From Naegleria lovaniensis (lineage: Eukaryota > Heterolobosea > Eutetramitea > Acrasida > Naegleriidae), in assembly GCF_003324165.1 (NCBI RefSeq), contig NW_025407828.1:714174-778173 (forward strand): a stretch of 64,000 bases of DNA, given 5' to 3'. The notes under the pieces are model-generated. The model was not told the DNA's origin. It searched no databases and worked only from the letters and a program-made list of their open reading frames with translations. The position numbers and the translations under genes are program-made. This document shows positions 53,201-63,482 of this stretch, piece by piece. The stretch's first letter is position 1, and the number at the start of each line of letters is the position of its first letter.

Positions 53201-55125
53201 CAGATTATTATATTGCATCGATTGTGTTTGGTATCATTTATGGTGCTTTGGCGTTGGCAGTATTAACATTGTTAATTATATTCAGAGAAAAGCAACCTAT
53301 TAAGAGTAGAATTTGTACACCATATCTTGGAATTGTTGCACTCTTAGTGGAATGTGTGCTCATTTTAATTATTCAACAAGCCATTTTAGTGAGTGAAATC
53401 AAATCCAATAGTCTTAAGAGCTCATCCTATGATAAGGACATCACTAATGTTGTGAATTGGTTTGGTGGAATTGCAACGATTGTAGTGAATACTCTTAATT
53501 TAACCGCCATTCTTTCATTCTTATTGCAAGTGACTCGATTCCAACTCATGAAAAATTTATACAATTTAATGACACGTGTAAAACCCAGTGCGGATGTGAG
53601 TACTCAGGATCGATTGAAAAGTTATGAACAAAAAATTAGAATTCTCAAGGCCTTGACTTCTCGAACTGCCAATAACATCATTCTGGTAGCATTTGCCTTC
53701 TTGAATGTGCTATATTGGTTGATATTCTTCATTTTGAAATTTATGGGAGCTATTTCAGCTTTTGCCTACACCTCCGTGGTATCCATTACCTATATGGTCA
53801 TCATTTTAACTTTTGGAGTGTTGATTACTTTGGTGTTCATTGTAGATATTGTGCTGACTCGAAAATTCGATAACGAACGTATTGATGTATCTATTTCTCA
53901 GAGTTTGACAAATCAAGTTCCTAAAGAATTGGAATCTGTCCATGAGGGAAAAACTCCAATCAATCATCAAAATTCTTCATTTGGTGCATTTAAGGACAAT
54001 CAAACCATTCAAATTTCCACCCTCATTCGACAAGCTTGGAGATGGTTCCTTCGAAGGGATAGACCACTCTATTTCCGATTGGAAATGGTATTCTTTGTGG
54101 CGTTCTTTATTTTCCTCATCATTTCACAAGCTACTGGAATTTCTACTTTGGAAAGTCGTTTCGCAAGTGAAGAACAATTTAAGATTGGACTCTATGCAGA
54201 CACTGCTCGATTTGCTTTCGAAGTTGTCTATATTGTTTTCTATATCTTAGCATTTGGTGGTTTTGCAGCCATTGTGTCTGTTGTGAATTATGTGAAACAC
54301 TTAATTCGACAAATTCAAAGAAACAAACAAAGACGAATGTTTACACGAACAGCTTCCAAATCTGCCTTGTCCATGCAAAATAATGAACCCTTGGATGAGA
54401 GCGAGGACTATAATGAAGAATTTTATCAATTGATTCATGACAATGAAGGATTCATAGTGTTTGAAGAATATTGCAAGAAAGAATGGAGTATTGAAAATTT
54501 ATATATTTATCTCGATCTAATGTCATTTGAAAGAAAACTCACCGACATGATGGAAGACTCTGAAAAATTCCTCCAACAGCTCTATGTGTTTTGTGTTTCC
54601 ATTTTTGAAGTCTATGTCAAGGAAGGAGCTACTTTGGAAGTGAATATCCCTTCACGAACGAGAAAGAGTTTCTTTATTTTATTCAAGATGGTAATGGAAG
54701 CAGCTGTCAATAGACCATTTTGTGACAACAAGTACAAGGAAGTCATTCATCAAGAATTGAATAAGAAAGCACTACATGCTATTCAAACGACCAGTTCTAA
54801 ATCTCTCATTAAGCAAGATTCTGTGAATGTCATTGCATTGGATGAAAATAAGCAACCTGCATCGATTCAGCATTTAGACTCTATTAGTACCATCACTTCT
54901 TCCTCATTGGCAAACACGACCACTGTGGCAACCTCTCAATATTTAGTGATGTGGAAAGATTATGAACTCACTGTGAGAGAATGTGTGGAATCATTGCATC
55001 ATCAAGTAGTAATGAATTTGAATGACACATTTTCGAGATTTGTTTTCACCGATGAATATAAGGCATTTAGTTATGCCCTGGAGGTGAAATCAAGAATTTT
55101 AAAGGATGCTCGATTTTCCTTGTAA
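47203..55125 (+). CDS. EGF-repeat / GPS / seven-TM / RGS receptor, five exons
   Basis: Exons are 47203-48171, 48263-48565, 48653-48896, 48953-49162 and 49244-55125 (2535 residues). All introns are GT-AG, 56-91 nt, with matching phases. A cytoplasmic N-terminus of about 50 residues leads to a signal anchor (FQMILAIIIIILPLIF). About 27 EGF/tenascin-like modules follow (residues about 125-1140), with the pattern C-x-G-x-G-x-C...C-x-C...G-x-x-G. A long N-glycosylated region (about 1140-1835) resembles REJ-type modules. The GPS motif (about 1838-1877) reads CNYWNVTQQTWLHNGC, then CACNHTTLFA. Seven hydrophobic segments follow (about 1897-2268). The cytoplasmic tail contains an RGS domain (about 2300-2535; FEEYCKKEWSIENLYIYLDL, LNDTFSRFVFTDEYKAF) with an insertion of about 80 residues before its last helices. 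It is a predicted adhesion receptor that both senses ligands and speeds GTP hydrolysis on G-alpha. Confidence 0.9.
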
Positions 55126-55419
55126 CACGGCATTAAGAATACATTTGCAATCTCAAAATGGTGATCGGTATTGTGAGTGTATTGTTGCTGCCAAGTTTAT
55201 GGATCATGTTCATCATAATCACGTTCTCAAAATATCTCTTTTAGGTTTTCAAATACGAAAAATATTCTCGAAATAACACAAATTATCTTTCAAATATGGT
55301 TTAATTCCACATTTGGTACAATGAAAAAGGACAAAACATGAACATGGAAAAGGGGCGTCGTTCTTGATTTTGTTAAAAGACATACGAATTTCTGTGATTA
55401 TTACGATAAAAACAACAAG

Positions 55420-56358
55420 ATGGTCATGTCTCCAATCACTACCACGGTCGCCATGACTGTGGAGCAGCCAGAACATCAGAACCAAAAGAACAGCTTTTTC
55501 ATGCCATGGATGCATACTTCTGAAAAGAAATCTAAACCTCCATCTCGTTCCTCTCAAAAAGCAATGGTTCTCAAGCTTATTTTGTTTTTGGGAACAGTGA
55601 GCCCAAATTATAAGGACACTTCAATTGCTACAATGAGTTGGTTTCAATTTTTGCCATTCGACACAGTTCAACAGTTGACAGAATACGATATTCAGACTCA
55701 TATTTTGGCTGACAATCTGTACAAGTTTTGGATGCATTTAAATCCTGAAGATCCATCTGACACAACTGTAGAAGTTCATTCCACAACTATTACTGAAGAT
55801 AAACCAACAACAGAACAACAAAAAACCAACACAGTTCTACCAGTGGCTAAAAACGTTTTTGCTCTTGCAGAAAAGCTTTCATCAAACCTTGGTCACAATG
55901 AAGTTTTTGATTCATGGTTGAAATTTATATCAATAGATACTTCATTAGGGAAAAAAATTGATGAAAACAGAGAAGTAGTGACAAGTGTTTTGGATTCTTT
56001 TCAAAATGTATACTCGCAATTAGAAATAACTGTAAAACTTTTTTCCGAGCTATTTGTCCTAAATGATAGATATACGATTGAAAATTATGACCATAATCCT
56101 CCGAAAAGGCAAGAAAAGGTATCAAGAGGCAAGGGACCAGTGGTTCGATTAGTGACTCGTGTCGATTTCTTTTCAAACTTTCCAAATGTTAATATCGATG
56201 TATTGAAAAGCCATATAGAAGGAATTAGACATGAATTGGATATAAAACAAAGGAATAAGGTCATGTGGGTTAGTTTATTACCTCCTGTCATTCAAGGATT
56301 TATTGCACTTGTGAGCATGATCATTGGTTTTGTGTTGGGAGCTTTCGCTAAAAAGTGA
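55420..56358 (+). CDS. unknown protein with C-terminal membrane anchor
   Basis: This is a 312-residue single-exon ORF starting at ATG 55420 after AACAACAAG. No signal peptide is seen. Most of the chain is soluble and helical (FQFLPFDTVQQLTEYDIQTH, FALAEKLSSNLG, VTSVLDSFQNVYSQLEITVK). Near the C-terminus a helix rich in charge (DVLKSHIEGIRHELDIKQRN) leads into one hydrophobic segment (VIQGFIALVSMIIGFVLGAF) and a short basic end. Tail anchoring with a cytosolic body is expected. No family is recognised. Confidence 0.65.
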   Translation: MVMSPITTTVAMTVEQPEHQNQKNSFFMPWMHTSEKKSKPPSRSSQKAMVLKLILFLGTVSPNYKDTSIATMSWFQFLPFDTVQQLTEYDIQTHILADNLYKFWMHLNPEDPSDTTVEVHSTTITEDKPTTEQQKTNTVLPVAKNVFALAEKLSSNLGHNEVFDSWLKFISIDTSLGKKIDENREVVTSVLDSFQNVYSQLEITVKLFSELFVLNDRYTIENYDHNPPKRQEKVSRGKGPVVRLVTRVDFFSNFPNVNIDVLKSHIEGIRHELDIKQRNKVMWVSLLPPVIQGFIALVSMIIGFVLGAFAKK

Positions 56359-57371
56359 AAGAAATACGAGGGCCCTAGCTGTAGCTGGTCAAATTTTTGA
56401 CCTGGAAAGTCCAGGTTCAGGAAGGATAAAAATTTTGACCGGGAATATATTTGGTCAAATGTATACATATGGACGGCAAGGGCCCAAATCGATTTTCCTT
56501 AATGGTATGATGTGCCTTAATCAACGTGCCTTCGCAAAAAACAGCGGCAAACAGTGTTCAATTGAAAAAAACTTCATCATCAACAGTAAATTATTTTCGC
56601 TTCATCTTTGGATTATGGATCATCGGCAACTCATCAGCAATGCTGTCTGATTGGAACTGTAACCTCCATCTTTATTGCACTAAAATTCCTCAATTCTTCG
56701 CTGAGTTTTTGGGAAGCTTTCAAACCAAGAAATTTCTCCATTAACAGTAACCCGATCTAGTCCGAACTCGATGCATACTAGAGAACCATATTGCAAGCTG
56801 TGCTGTTGGGATGGGCTCTTTGAAAGTTCCTTATCATGGTTTCGGTCGCGTTGATCTTCTTCTTATTGGGATGGAGCGGTTTGGATTGAAATTTGTTCTT
56901 GGCTGCTCCGAATATGAAGGAAACAGGATCGAAATCTGAAAATGCTTCCATACGTGCTCATCAACCTCGGTAATGTGTGCACCAAATTTCGTGGTGTGAT
57001 TCTAAGGAAAAGTCCATCATCGTTGTTACTCTTTAGTATCATGTATTTTTCCTAAGCCAATTAAGGCCACGTAAAATCTTGGCTCGTACTTCACAGACTC
57101 TGCTACAACTTGATATAATTGTTGTCCTTATAATATCAACATCATTATCATTGAGTAATCTCATCTATTCATTCCGGTATTTCGACGGAGAGAGATGGGT
57201 AACAAGGGTCATCATATTCGTGGTATTTTCTATAACCACAACACATTTATCAAAATATTGATATAAATTTCAAACTTCTTATGCTGTGGCGGTGTATTGG
57301 TTGTAGACGATAAGATACAATTATGTTACATCATCGAGATCCAATTGATTAGTGGCCACTCTTCCGAAATC
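56359..57371. other. intergenic with GGTCAAA hairpins
   Basis: This 1-kb spacer begins with the hairpin pair listed separately. Short ORFs (56324-56650 and others) lack protein character. No RNA gene is recognised. Confidence 0.5.
56387..56416. repeat. two overlapping hairpins
   Basis: GGTCAAA/TTTGACC (56387-56393 and 56396-56402, 2-nt loop) overlaps ACCTGGA/TCCAGGT (56400-56406 and 56410-56416, 3-nt loop). They sit 28 bp after the stop codon at 56356-56358. Two further GGTCAAA copies, one in each orientation, follow near 56434 and 56453. Confidence 0.75.
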
Positions 57372-57866
57372 ATGAATACTCTGACACAATCCTTTTCGGA
57401 AAACAAGATCTCATCAATGGACAGTGGAGATGGTCAAAGCACCAACCTCGTCGCACAGCCACCCGCCTCTCATTATATAGATGGGTATAAGGTATTGAAC
57501 ACCAGATACACACAAACTACGAACCGTACAGAGTATTACTCTCCAAAAGGTTTGCAGTCATCGAAGAATCGTAAAAGTGGAATTTGCAAAACCTCCAAAA
57601 CAATTCACAAAAGAAAGAAGAGTTTTCACAAGAATGATTGTTCAGTAACAACCATTTCCACTACAGACCCGTTTAAATCCATGCAATTCACTTTTCCATC
57701 ATGGACCTTTCACCTTGTCAACACATCCGATGAAGTATCAAGCGATTCATCATCTTGCATAACCTCCCCTCAACCACATCTCAATTTATCCTCTTCTCCA
57801 TCTACCAGCCGGCTGAAAGTGAAATTTAAAACTCAAAAGATATCAACCCCCTGTCATACTTTATAG
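57372..57866 (+). CDS. hypothetical Ser/Lys-rich protein
   Basis: The ORF is open from 57297, where it begins with TTG; the first ATG is at 57372, giving 164 residues. It has a basic centre (KNRKSGICKTSKTIHKRKKS) and a Ser/Thr-rich C-terminus. No domain, signal peptide or membrane segment is recognised. The amino-acid mix looks like a natural disordered protein, but there is no independent support, so it may be non-coding. It is convergent with the gene ending at 57915. Confidence 0.4.
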   Translation: MNTLTQSFSENKISSMDSGDGQSTNLVAQPPASHYIDGYKVLNTRYTQTTNRTEYYSPKGLQSSKNRKSGICKTSKTIHKRKKSFHKNDCSVTTISTTDPFKSMQFTFPSWTFHLVNTSDEVSSDSSSCITSPQPHLNLSSSPSTSRLKVKFKTQKISTPCHTL

Positions 57867-57914
57867 TTCTTCACAGAGAGTCAATGACAATTTATTTCGT
57901 AACAAACTTTCTAT

Positions 57915-58913
57915 CTAAACATTATTATCTTCCATTGCCACATGTTTTATTTCACAAACCAACAGTTCACTTCTCTTGGAAAAGAAATCGAGACATGAAA
58001 TTAAAATACTACCATCTATGTTGTTTAAACAAACACCAGTAATATACAAATTAACTGGATACTCCCTTAAAATGAGAATCTTTTCACGCACTGGATCAAT
58101 TTCGAATAAACAACAGTTGAACTTTCTTGATTTCATTTCCTCAATAGGGGCTGGAACAATGTTACCGGAGATCAATAGTCCAAATTCTTTCTTGTTTTGA
58201 GTCCAAATGATCAAGTCCACAACTGAATGATTACACTCTAGTCTTAAGCTGCCAATCTCTCTCTGGAAACGTGAGGCCCTGATACAGATGCAAACTTCAG
58301 TTTCGCTCGAAAAAAAGTGTGCTATCTTTTCTATCCGACAACAATGTTCATAATTTAGCGATTTGAGGTTCAGATATTCTTGAACTTCTGTGTAAAAGGG
58401 ATTAATCACAAGTGACCGTGGTTTTCCCAAAGTGTTTATGTCAAGCGGTGTAATTATTTTTCCATCTGTCACATCCAAAACAATGAATTCTCCCATTACA
58501 CCTCTGGGCTTGGAACAGTAAAACGAAACCATTCGGGTGTTTGGATTCCCTATCAATTCCAAATCACAACAGTCAAAGTCACGACGCCATTGACTTGGAA
58601 TAGTTGCTGAACTTGAAACAATATCATCCAATCTGTATTTGACAACAACAAATCTGGATATATGTGTTTCATTGATGTTGTTCCAATCAATAAATGAAGG
58701 TAATTCTTGAAACACCATTATCAAGGCATCTCCTTTTTTTTCCTCTACAAGACAGACCTTTTTAATAAAGCAGGAACCAATAGAACTCTTCACTAACAGC
58801 CTTGCATGGCTGCTCAAAACGAACAAACTCACTTCGTGAGACGTTTCATTGTGGCATGAAACAATGACAAGACGGTGATTAAAGGAAGCCAGAACACGTG
58901 GGTTTGGCTCCAC
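57915..58913 (-). CDS. beta-propeller-like protein of unknown function (start blocked by TAG)
   Basis: This is a 332-codon open frame on the minus strand with a soluble, beta-rich pattern (RLVIVSC, EFIVLDVTDGKIITPL, LLISGNIVPAP, ITGVCLNNIDGSILISC). That pattern fits WD/NHL-like blades, but no repeat signature is certain. The frame begins at GTG. The nearest ATG (58934-58932) is in frame but is separated by a TAG at 58916-58914 after six codons. Either the sequence is in error at the A run next to it, a small intron is involved, or the true start lies further inside. It is the last gene before the gene-poor telomere-proximal region. Confidence 0.55.
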   Translation of the reverse strand: MEPNPRVLASFNHRLVIVSCHNETSHEVSLFVLSSHARLLVKSSIGSCFIKKVCLVEEKKGDALIMVFQELPSFIDWNNINETHISRFVVVKYRLDDIVSSSATIPSQWRRDFDCCDLELIGNPNTRMVSFYCSKPRGVMGEFIVLDVTDGKIITPLDINTLGKPRSLVINPFYTEVQEYLNLKSLNYEHCCRIEKIAHFFSSETEVCICIRASRFQREIGSLRLECNHSVVDLIIWTQNKKEFGLLISGNIVPAPIEEMKSRKFNCCLFEIDPVREKILILREYPVNLYITGVCLNNIDGSILISCLDFFSKRSELLVCEIKHVAMEDNNV

Positions 58914-58934
58914 CTACTCTTTTTTTTGAGCCAT

Positions 58935-60390
58935 TTTAACGACTTTACTATCAAAAAAAAATTTTGTTTTCAATAAGTCCTGTCCACGGTCCGAAGTTAA
59001 CTGGTGAGGACGAGATATACTCAAATCCTAGGCTAATTTTCATTTGCTTTCTAATGGTGTTGAAATTTCTAAGAGATGTGAAGTGGTTGTTGAGTTATTT
59101 CACTCTGAATTTTGAAGGTAAATTGGCCCAAAAAAAAATTTAATGTTGTAAATGAAGAGAGGATGATTATTTATTATCGGACTGGTGTTTCAAACTGTAA
59201 AACCAGAGAGAAGCAAGGACATTGGAACACAAGGTTTTTGGGTACTTGGAAATTTTTTTTAAAAATGTTTTGGACTCAAAAATTCCAAGTTCAAAATGAT
59301 GGAGAGGTCTAGCGAAAATATGAAATATAGCTCTTTTTCTATAAATACTGATCAGCTGTATCTCAAATTGATATATGAAGTGTTACTCACCATGTAGAAC
59401 ACTAATATTATGGTTGTGTGCTGATGACTGACTCCTGACGCCGAAATGTGGTACTCCTAACCGCTGAATGTGTCCGTGAGGGTGATGTTGCTTGACATGA
59501 TATTCTCCTGATAATTAAACGTAGATTGTAGTGTGTATGAGAGCTTTGTAGAGTATTTGTATTGTTTGTGACATGAACAGTGATGTACCTGTTGAATGAA
59601 TCAGCTCCTATGTTGGAGAGTCGGTTTTTCGCTGGTGGTGGAATATTTTTAAAAAATTTCAAAGTTCAAACCGATAGAAAAGTCAAGCCGAAACTTGAAG
59701 TGAGGCTCTATTTCGATAAATACTGATTGATATCATCTCTTATTTGAATATGTTGTATAACTAACTGTGTGGAATATTGTTATTAGATTTAAATTGAAGA
59801 AACTGACTTGTGAGGAAGTGCACGTTTCTCTCCAGAGGCTTTTTTCATGATGATCTTTGATTTCTAGGTTACATACTATATATCAACAATTAGGTATTGA
59901 TGTTATCTAGATGTACGTTTTGAAAATTTTAATATTTGTGAAGTAGTTGTTGAGATATTAAGGATCAAAATGAGCTTTCCCGGTCAGATCACGTCAAATG
60001 TCCCTCTTGACCAAAATATATAAAATAACGATTCCATTTCTTGGACAGATATTAGGTTTTAATCCATAGAATATTGAGAGAGTTGAATTTTTGGTAGCTA
60101 CTAAGTAGTTATTGAATTACACTTTAATACTTCTCACCAGTCCGAAAGTTGTTATAACAAAGTAACCATTACGATTTAAGGATTACTTTTTTCACGTATT
60201 GATAGGGTCTGACCTTTAGAACGTAATCCACATCTCTGTTGAGGAAACTATGAAGTAAGTTTTTATCATGGTCGAGTTAAATCAGGACAGACGATTTTGA
60301 GGGCTAAAATTTCTTCAATTCAAAAAAATAAAAAAATGCTCAAAACAAACCAGAGAAAATAATCCGATACGACTCTTCTGTTTCTTTGGA
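58935..60390. other. subtelomeric AT-rich region with diverged repeats
   Basis: No gene is supported. Diverged similar phrases recur. AAATACTGAT follows a 'CTCT-TTTC-ATA' context near 59335 and near 59720. GTGAAGTGGTTGTTGAG near 59077 resembles GTGAAGTAGTTGTTGAG near 59938. These look like old tandem or segmental copies that are decaying. Confidence 0.5.
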
Positions 60391-60720
60391 GATTGACTGA
60401 TTCAGTTTTTCGATAAACCAGTGATTTCTATGTTGTATAATACATTGTGTAGAGTATTTCTATGACAATTGATGATGGATGTGATCATTATTGGTGGAGT
60501 ATCATGATGAACGTTGTGGTAGTGTGATACCATGTCCTTCCGAGAGTGAGTTTGTCATGAACAATACACATCAACATGTTCATCATGATGAGTATTACAC
60601 ATCCATGTTGGTTGTACTCACTGAATCATCAATTTATGGAAGTGGTGTCTCACTCTTTCAATTCATTTTTCTTTTTCACGTGATATTACGATATTGAATA
60701 ATTTTAAGAATATCACAGTG
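60391..60720 (+). repeat. subtelomeric 330-bp direct repeat, copy 1
   Basis: This copy matches 61909-62238 over its full 330 bp at about 90% by eye, with no length difference. Long identical stretches include the region with ACACATCAACATGTTCATCA and GAATCATCAATTTATGGAAG. A 68-codon frame inside it is discussed under rejected items. Confidence 0.85.
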
Positions 60721-60736
60721 TGGGTTGGGTTTGGAT
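60721..60736 (+). repeat. interstitial telomere-like motif
   Basis: TGGGTTGGGTTTGGAT lies immediately after repeat copy 1. Its 14-mer GGTTGGGTTTGGAT (60723-60736) is identical to 63483-63496 at the inner edge of the terminal telomere array. Copy 2 of the repeat lacks it. Confidence 0.7.
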
Positions 60737-61494
60737 AGGTGACCGCCTTGACTTGTAATCTTAATTTTTCGACATGCTTAATGATGGGATTTTTAATTTT
60801 TATGAAATCGTCGGGGATGGAGGTATATCTATGTGTTGATATGACTTTCATCCATTAATTATGGGTAATTATTGAACTGTATTCGCTTAAAGTAGACCTC
60901 TCGTGCATGGTCGGGTTTTTCGTCATCTTTGATGTTGACCTTGATCCAAGTACATCATTCGATAGATTTTGAAGAGTAGTACATTCGTGCTAGCGACATC
61001 ATTGGATAGTGAGCTAAGTTGGTTGAGTCGTTCAACAAATGGTGACAGGTTTCAAATTTTTGATAGAATTTAAGCGACACCATTTTTGTAGATCTCACGA
61101 AAATAATGGGGGTCATGATAGAGCATTCGATCAGGTTTAGGGTAGTTTTCGAGAAAATCAAGTTTGAAGGAGTTTCAACGAGGTCAAAAATGACATGAAA
61201 ATTTTTCAAAAAAAAATTAAAAAAAAATGAAGCCAAACTTCCCTGCATTTTTGAGGTGATCATCATCAACATCGGGTCATGTTTCCATTCATCATCATGT
61301 CATATTCATATTGATCACATCAAATGTGCACATCATGATCAACATTTATGAGGAATATTTTGTGTGTATGAATACACATGGAAATGATAATCATCAAATA
61401 GTAATGGTTGGAATTGTTGTGAATTGCTCCCGTTGGATGTGATGATCATGGAATGAATCTGATGATCGGAATGTTGTTACAGTGATCAGAAACC

Positions 61495-61689
61495 ATGGAA
61501 TTGATCGTTGATTCAGTTCAAAGTGATGGTCATTTCGTGAATGGTATTCAAGTGAAGTGTGCTGATGGCTCTATGGTAGAGCTGAAAAATACGATCGAGA
61601 CAAGCACTTCACAGAACTTCATGAAATTGATATGGATGGATGTTCTGATCATTCAAACAACAAATCATCAGTTTTATTCATTGACATGA
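61495..61689 (+). CDS. possible short subtelomeric ORF, 64 aa
   Basis: ATG 61495 opens a frame with a balanced, protein-like composition (SDGHFVNGIQVKCADGSMVE) to a TGA at 61687-61689. It could be a gene fragment or a chance ORF. No family is recognised and no flanking exon is seen. Confidence 0.2.
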   Translation: MELIVDSVQSDGHFVNGIQVKCADGSMVELKNTIETSTSQNFMKLIWMDVLIIQTTNHQFYSLT

Positions 61690-61908
61690 TTGTTTCATTG
61701 AATGGGAGCACTTCGCTTTTCTCGGAAAACATCATTTCTTGAGGCAGGGTACAGTTCTCCTCTCTTGTTCATGTCATTCATTCTATCATCATGACACGTT
61801 ATGATCATCATTGTAGAAGTGTTTCATGTGAGTGTGAGTGGTTGAATGTGATCATGATGAATTGTTGTTGGTATGTATTGTTGTATGATTGAATGATCAT
61901 TTTATAAC

Positions 61909-62238
61909 AATTGATTGATTAAGTTTTTCGATAAACCAATGATTGTAATGTTGTATAATACATTGTGGAGAGTATTTCTATGACTATTGATGATGGTTAT
62001 GATCATTATTGGTGGAGTATCATGATGAATGTTGTAGAGGTGTGATACCATATCCTTCCAAGAGCGATTGTGTCATGAACAATACACATCAACATGTTCA
62101 TCATGATGAGTATGACACATCCATGTTGATTGTACTCACTGAATCATCAATTTATGGAAGTGGTGTCTCACTCTTTCAATTCATTTTTCTTTTTCACATG
62201 ATATTACGATACTGAATAATTTCAAGAATATCACAGTG
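61909..62238 (+). repeat. subtelomeric 330-bp direct repeat, copy 2
   Basis: This is the second copy of the block at 60391-60720, offset 1518 bp. It is flanked on the right by unrelated AT-rich sequence rather than by telomere-like sequence. Confidence 0.85.
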
Positions 62239-63482
62239 ACTTTATATGATAGTATATAGTGTGATATTGTTATTTTGAAATTTGTGGAATTTATCTATAT
62301 GAATTGATTTTGTTATGAGGCACATGAGATGTGTGGAAAATGATTATTAATTAATTTTTGAAGAGTTGTCAGGAGAGTGATGCAGATAGTTTTTATGGTA
62401 GCTGAGATGGTGTACAACAAATTGACATTAATTCTTGAATTTGTTCATGTCTAGAATGTATTGTTGTTGAGCACCTGAGAAGATTTTGTCATGAAGTGCA
62501 TTACAATGTGACACATGGTTGTTTTCTTGAATAGTTGCAATCATCCATGTGTTGATCTTGTTCCATTGTGTTATTATTGATGTTGTGGATTGTTGTGAAG
62601 TATTGTGTGATGGAAGGATTCTGTCAGGTCATGTTTGACACTTTTTCATGGATAGCCTGTGTTGATTTATGAAGGCTGCATTGAAAATAAAGAATTAATT
62701 CATTGATTTTCATGATCAGTGCATGTGAAATGTATGGTGTATGTGGTTGATATGCGTCAATGTTCATGTCATCTTGATTTTGAATTTTGTCTGGATTTAC
62801 TAACCCTATACTTCCGCATTTAGAATTTTTCCAAAAAAATGTTGTTGTGATTGATCAGTGTTGTTTGATGTTGTGATGACGGAATCATGATTGAAATCAT
62901 TTGTAGTGATCGTAGATGTGTCCTTCAACAGTATTGGATTCGTCTACCATGTTCGTTGTTATCACCAAATGGATGAGTGTTCAAAGTTGTTCATGAAGAG
63001 TGATGAGATGAAACATAGTTGTTTGAATGTTCATTCAAGTTGATAAACATGCTTGTCATGATGGTGTGATCACGTGATAGTGATTGTGTTGATCTATTAG
63101 TTGTATTTGTTGAGTAATGCTTTAATCATTTGAAAAAAATTTGATGTCATGGTGGATGAGATGTTTGTAATGAATGTTAAATATTCTATCATTGTCATGT
63201 AGTAGTTATGTCATAGTGTGAGTCCTATCATTTAGAAGTGTTGTGTATTGTTGTGTGCTTGGTGTGATATGAAACGTAGAAAAAATTGTGACATTTTCTT
63301 TATATGTTGTGATGATGTTCACTACTCTTTATGTAATTGATATATCATGTTTATAATGTATATGACAACATGTCTATGAAATATTATTGAATGTATATTG
63401 ATACTTGCTGAGATAATTGATAAATGTTGATTTGGAGTGTTTGAAAAATTGTGGTCTTAGTCTCTTTACATGGGTTTGATAA
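62239..63482. other. subtelomeric AT-rich DNA, no gene seen
   Basis: This stretch is rich in TG, ATGAT and TGTTGTG words with no long ORF on either strand. No gene or RNA is recognised. Confidence 0.55.

Noticed and set aside
60955-61272. A 105-codon minus-strand ORF in the subtelomere
   Set aside because: It is dominated by runs from AT-rich and poly-A sequence and has no recognisable features.
60491-62215. A 68-codon frame kept in both 330-bp repeat copies as a conserved small protein
   Set aside because: Comparing the copies codon by codon, nearly all differences change the amino acid and only about two are silent. The frame starts with GTG in both. That is the pattern of neutral decay, not of a selected protein.
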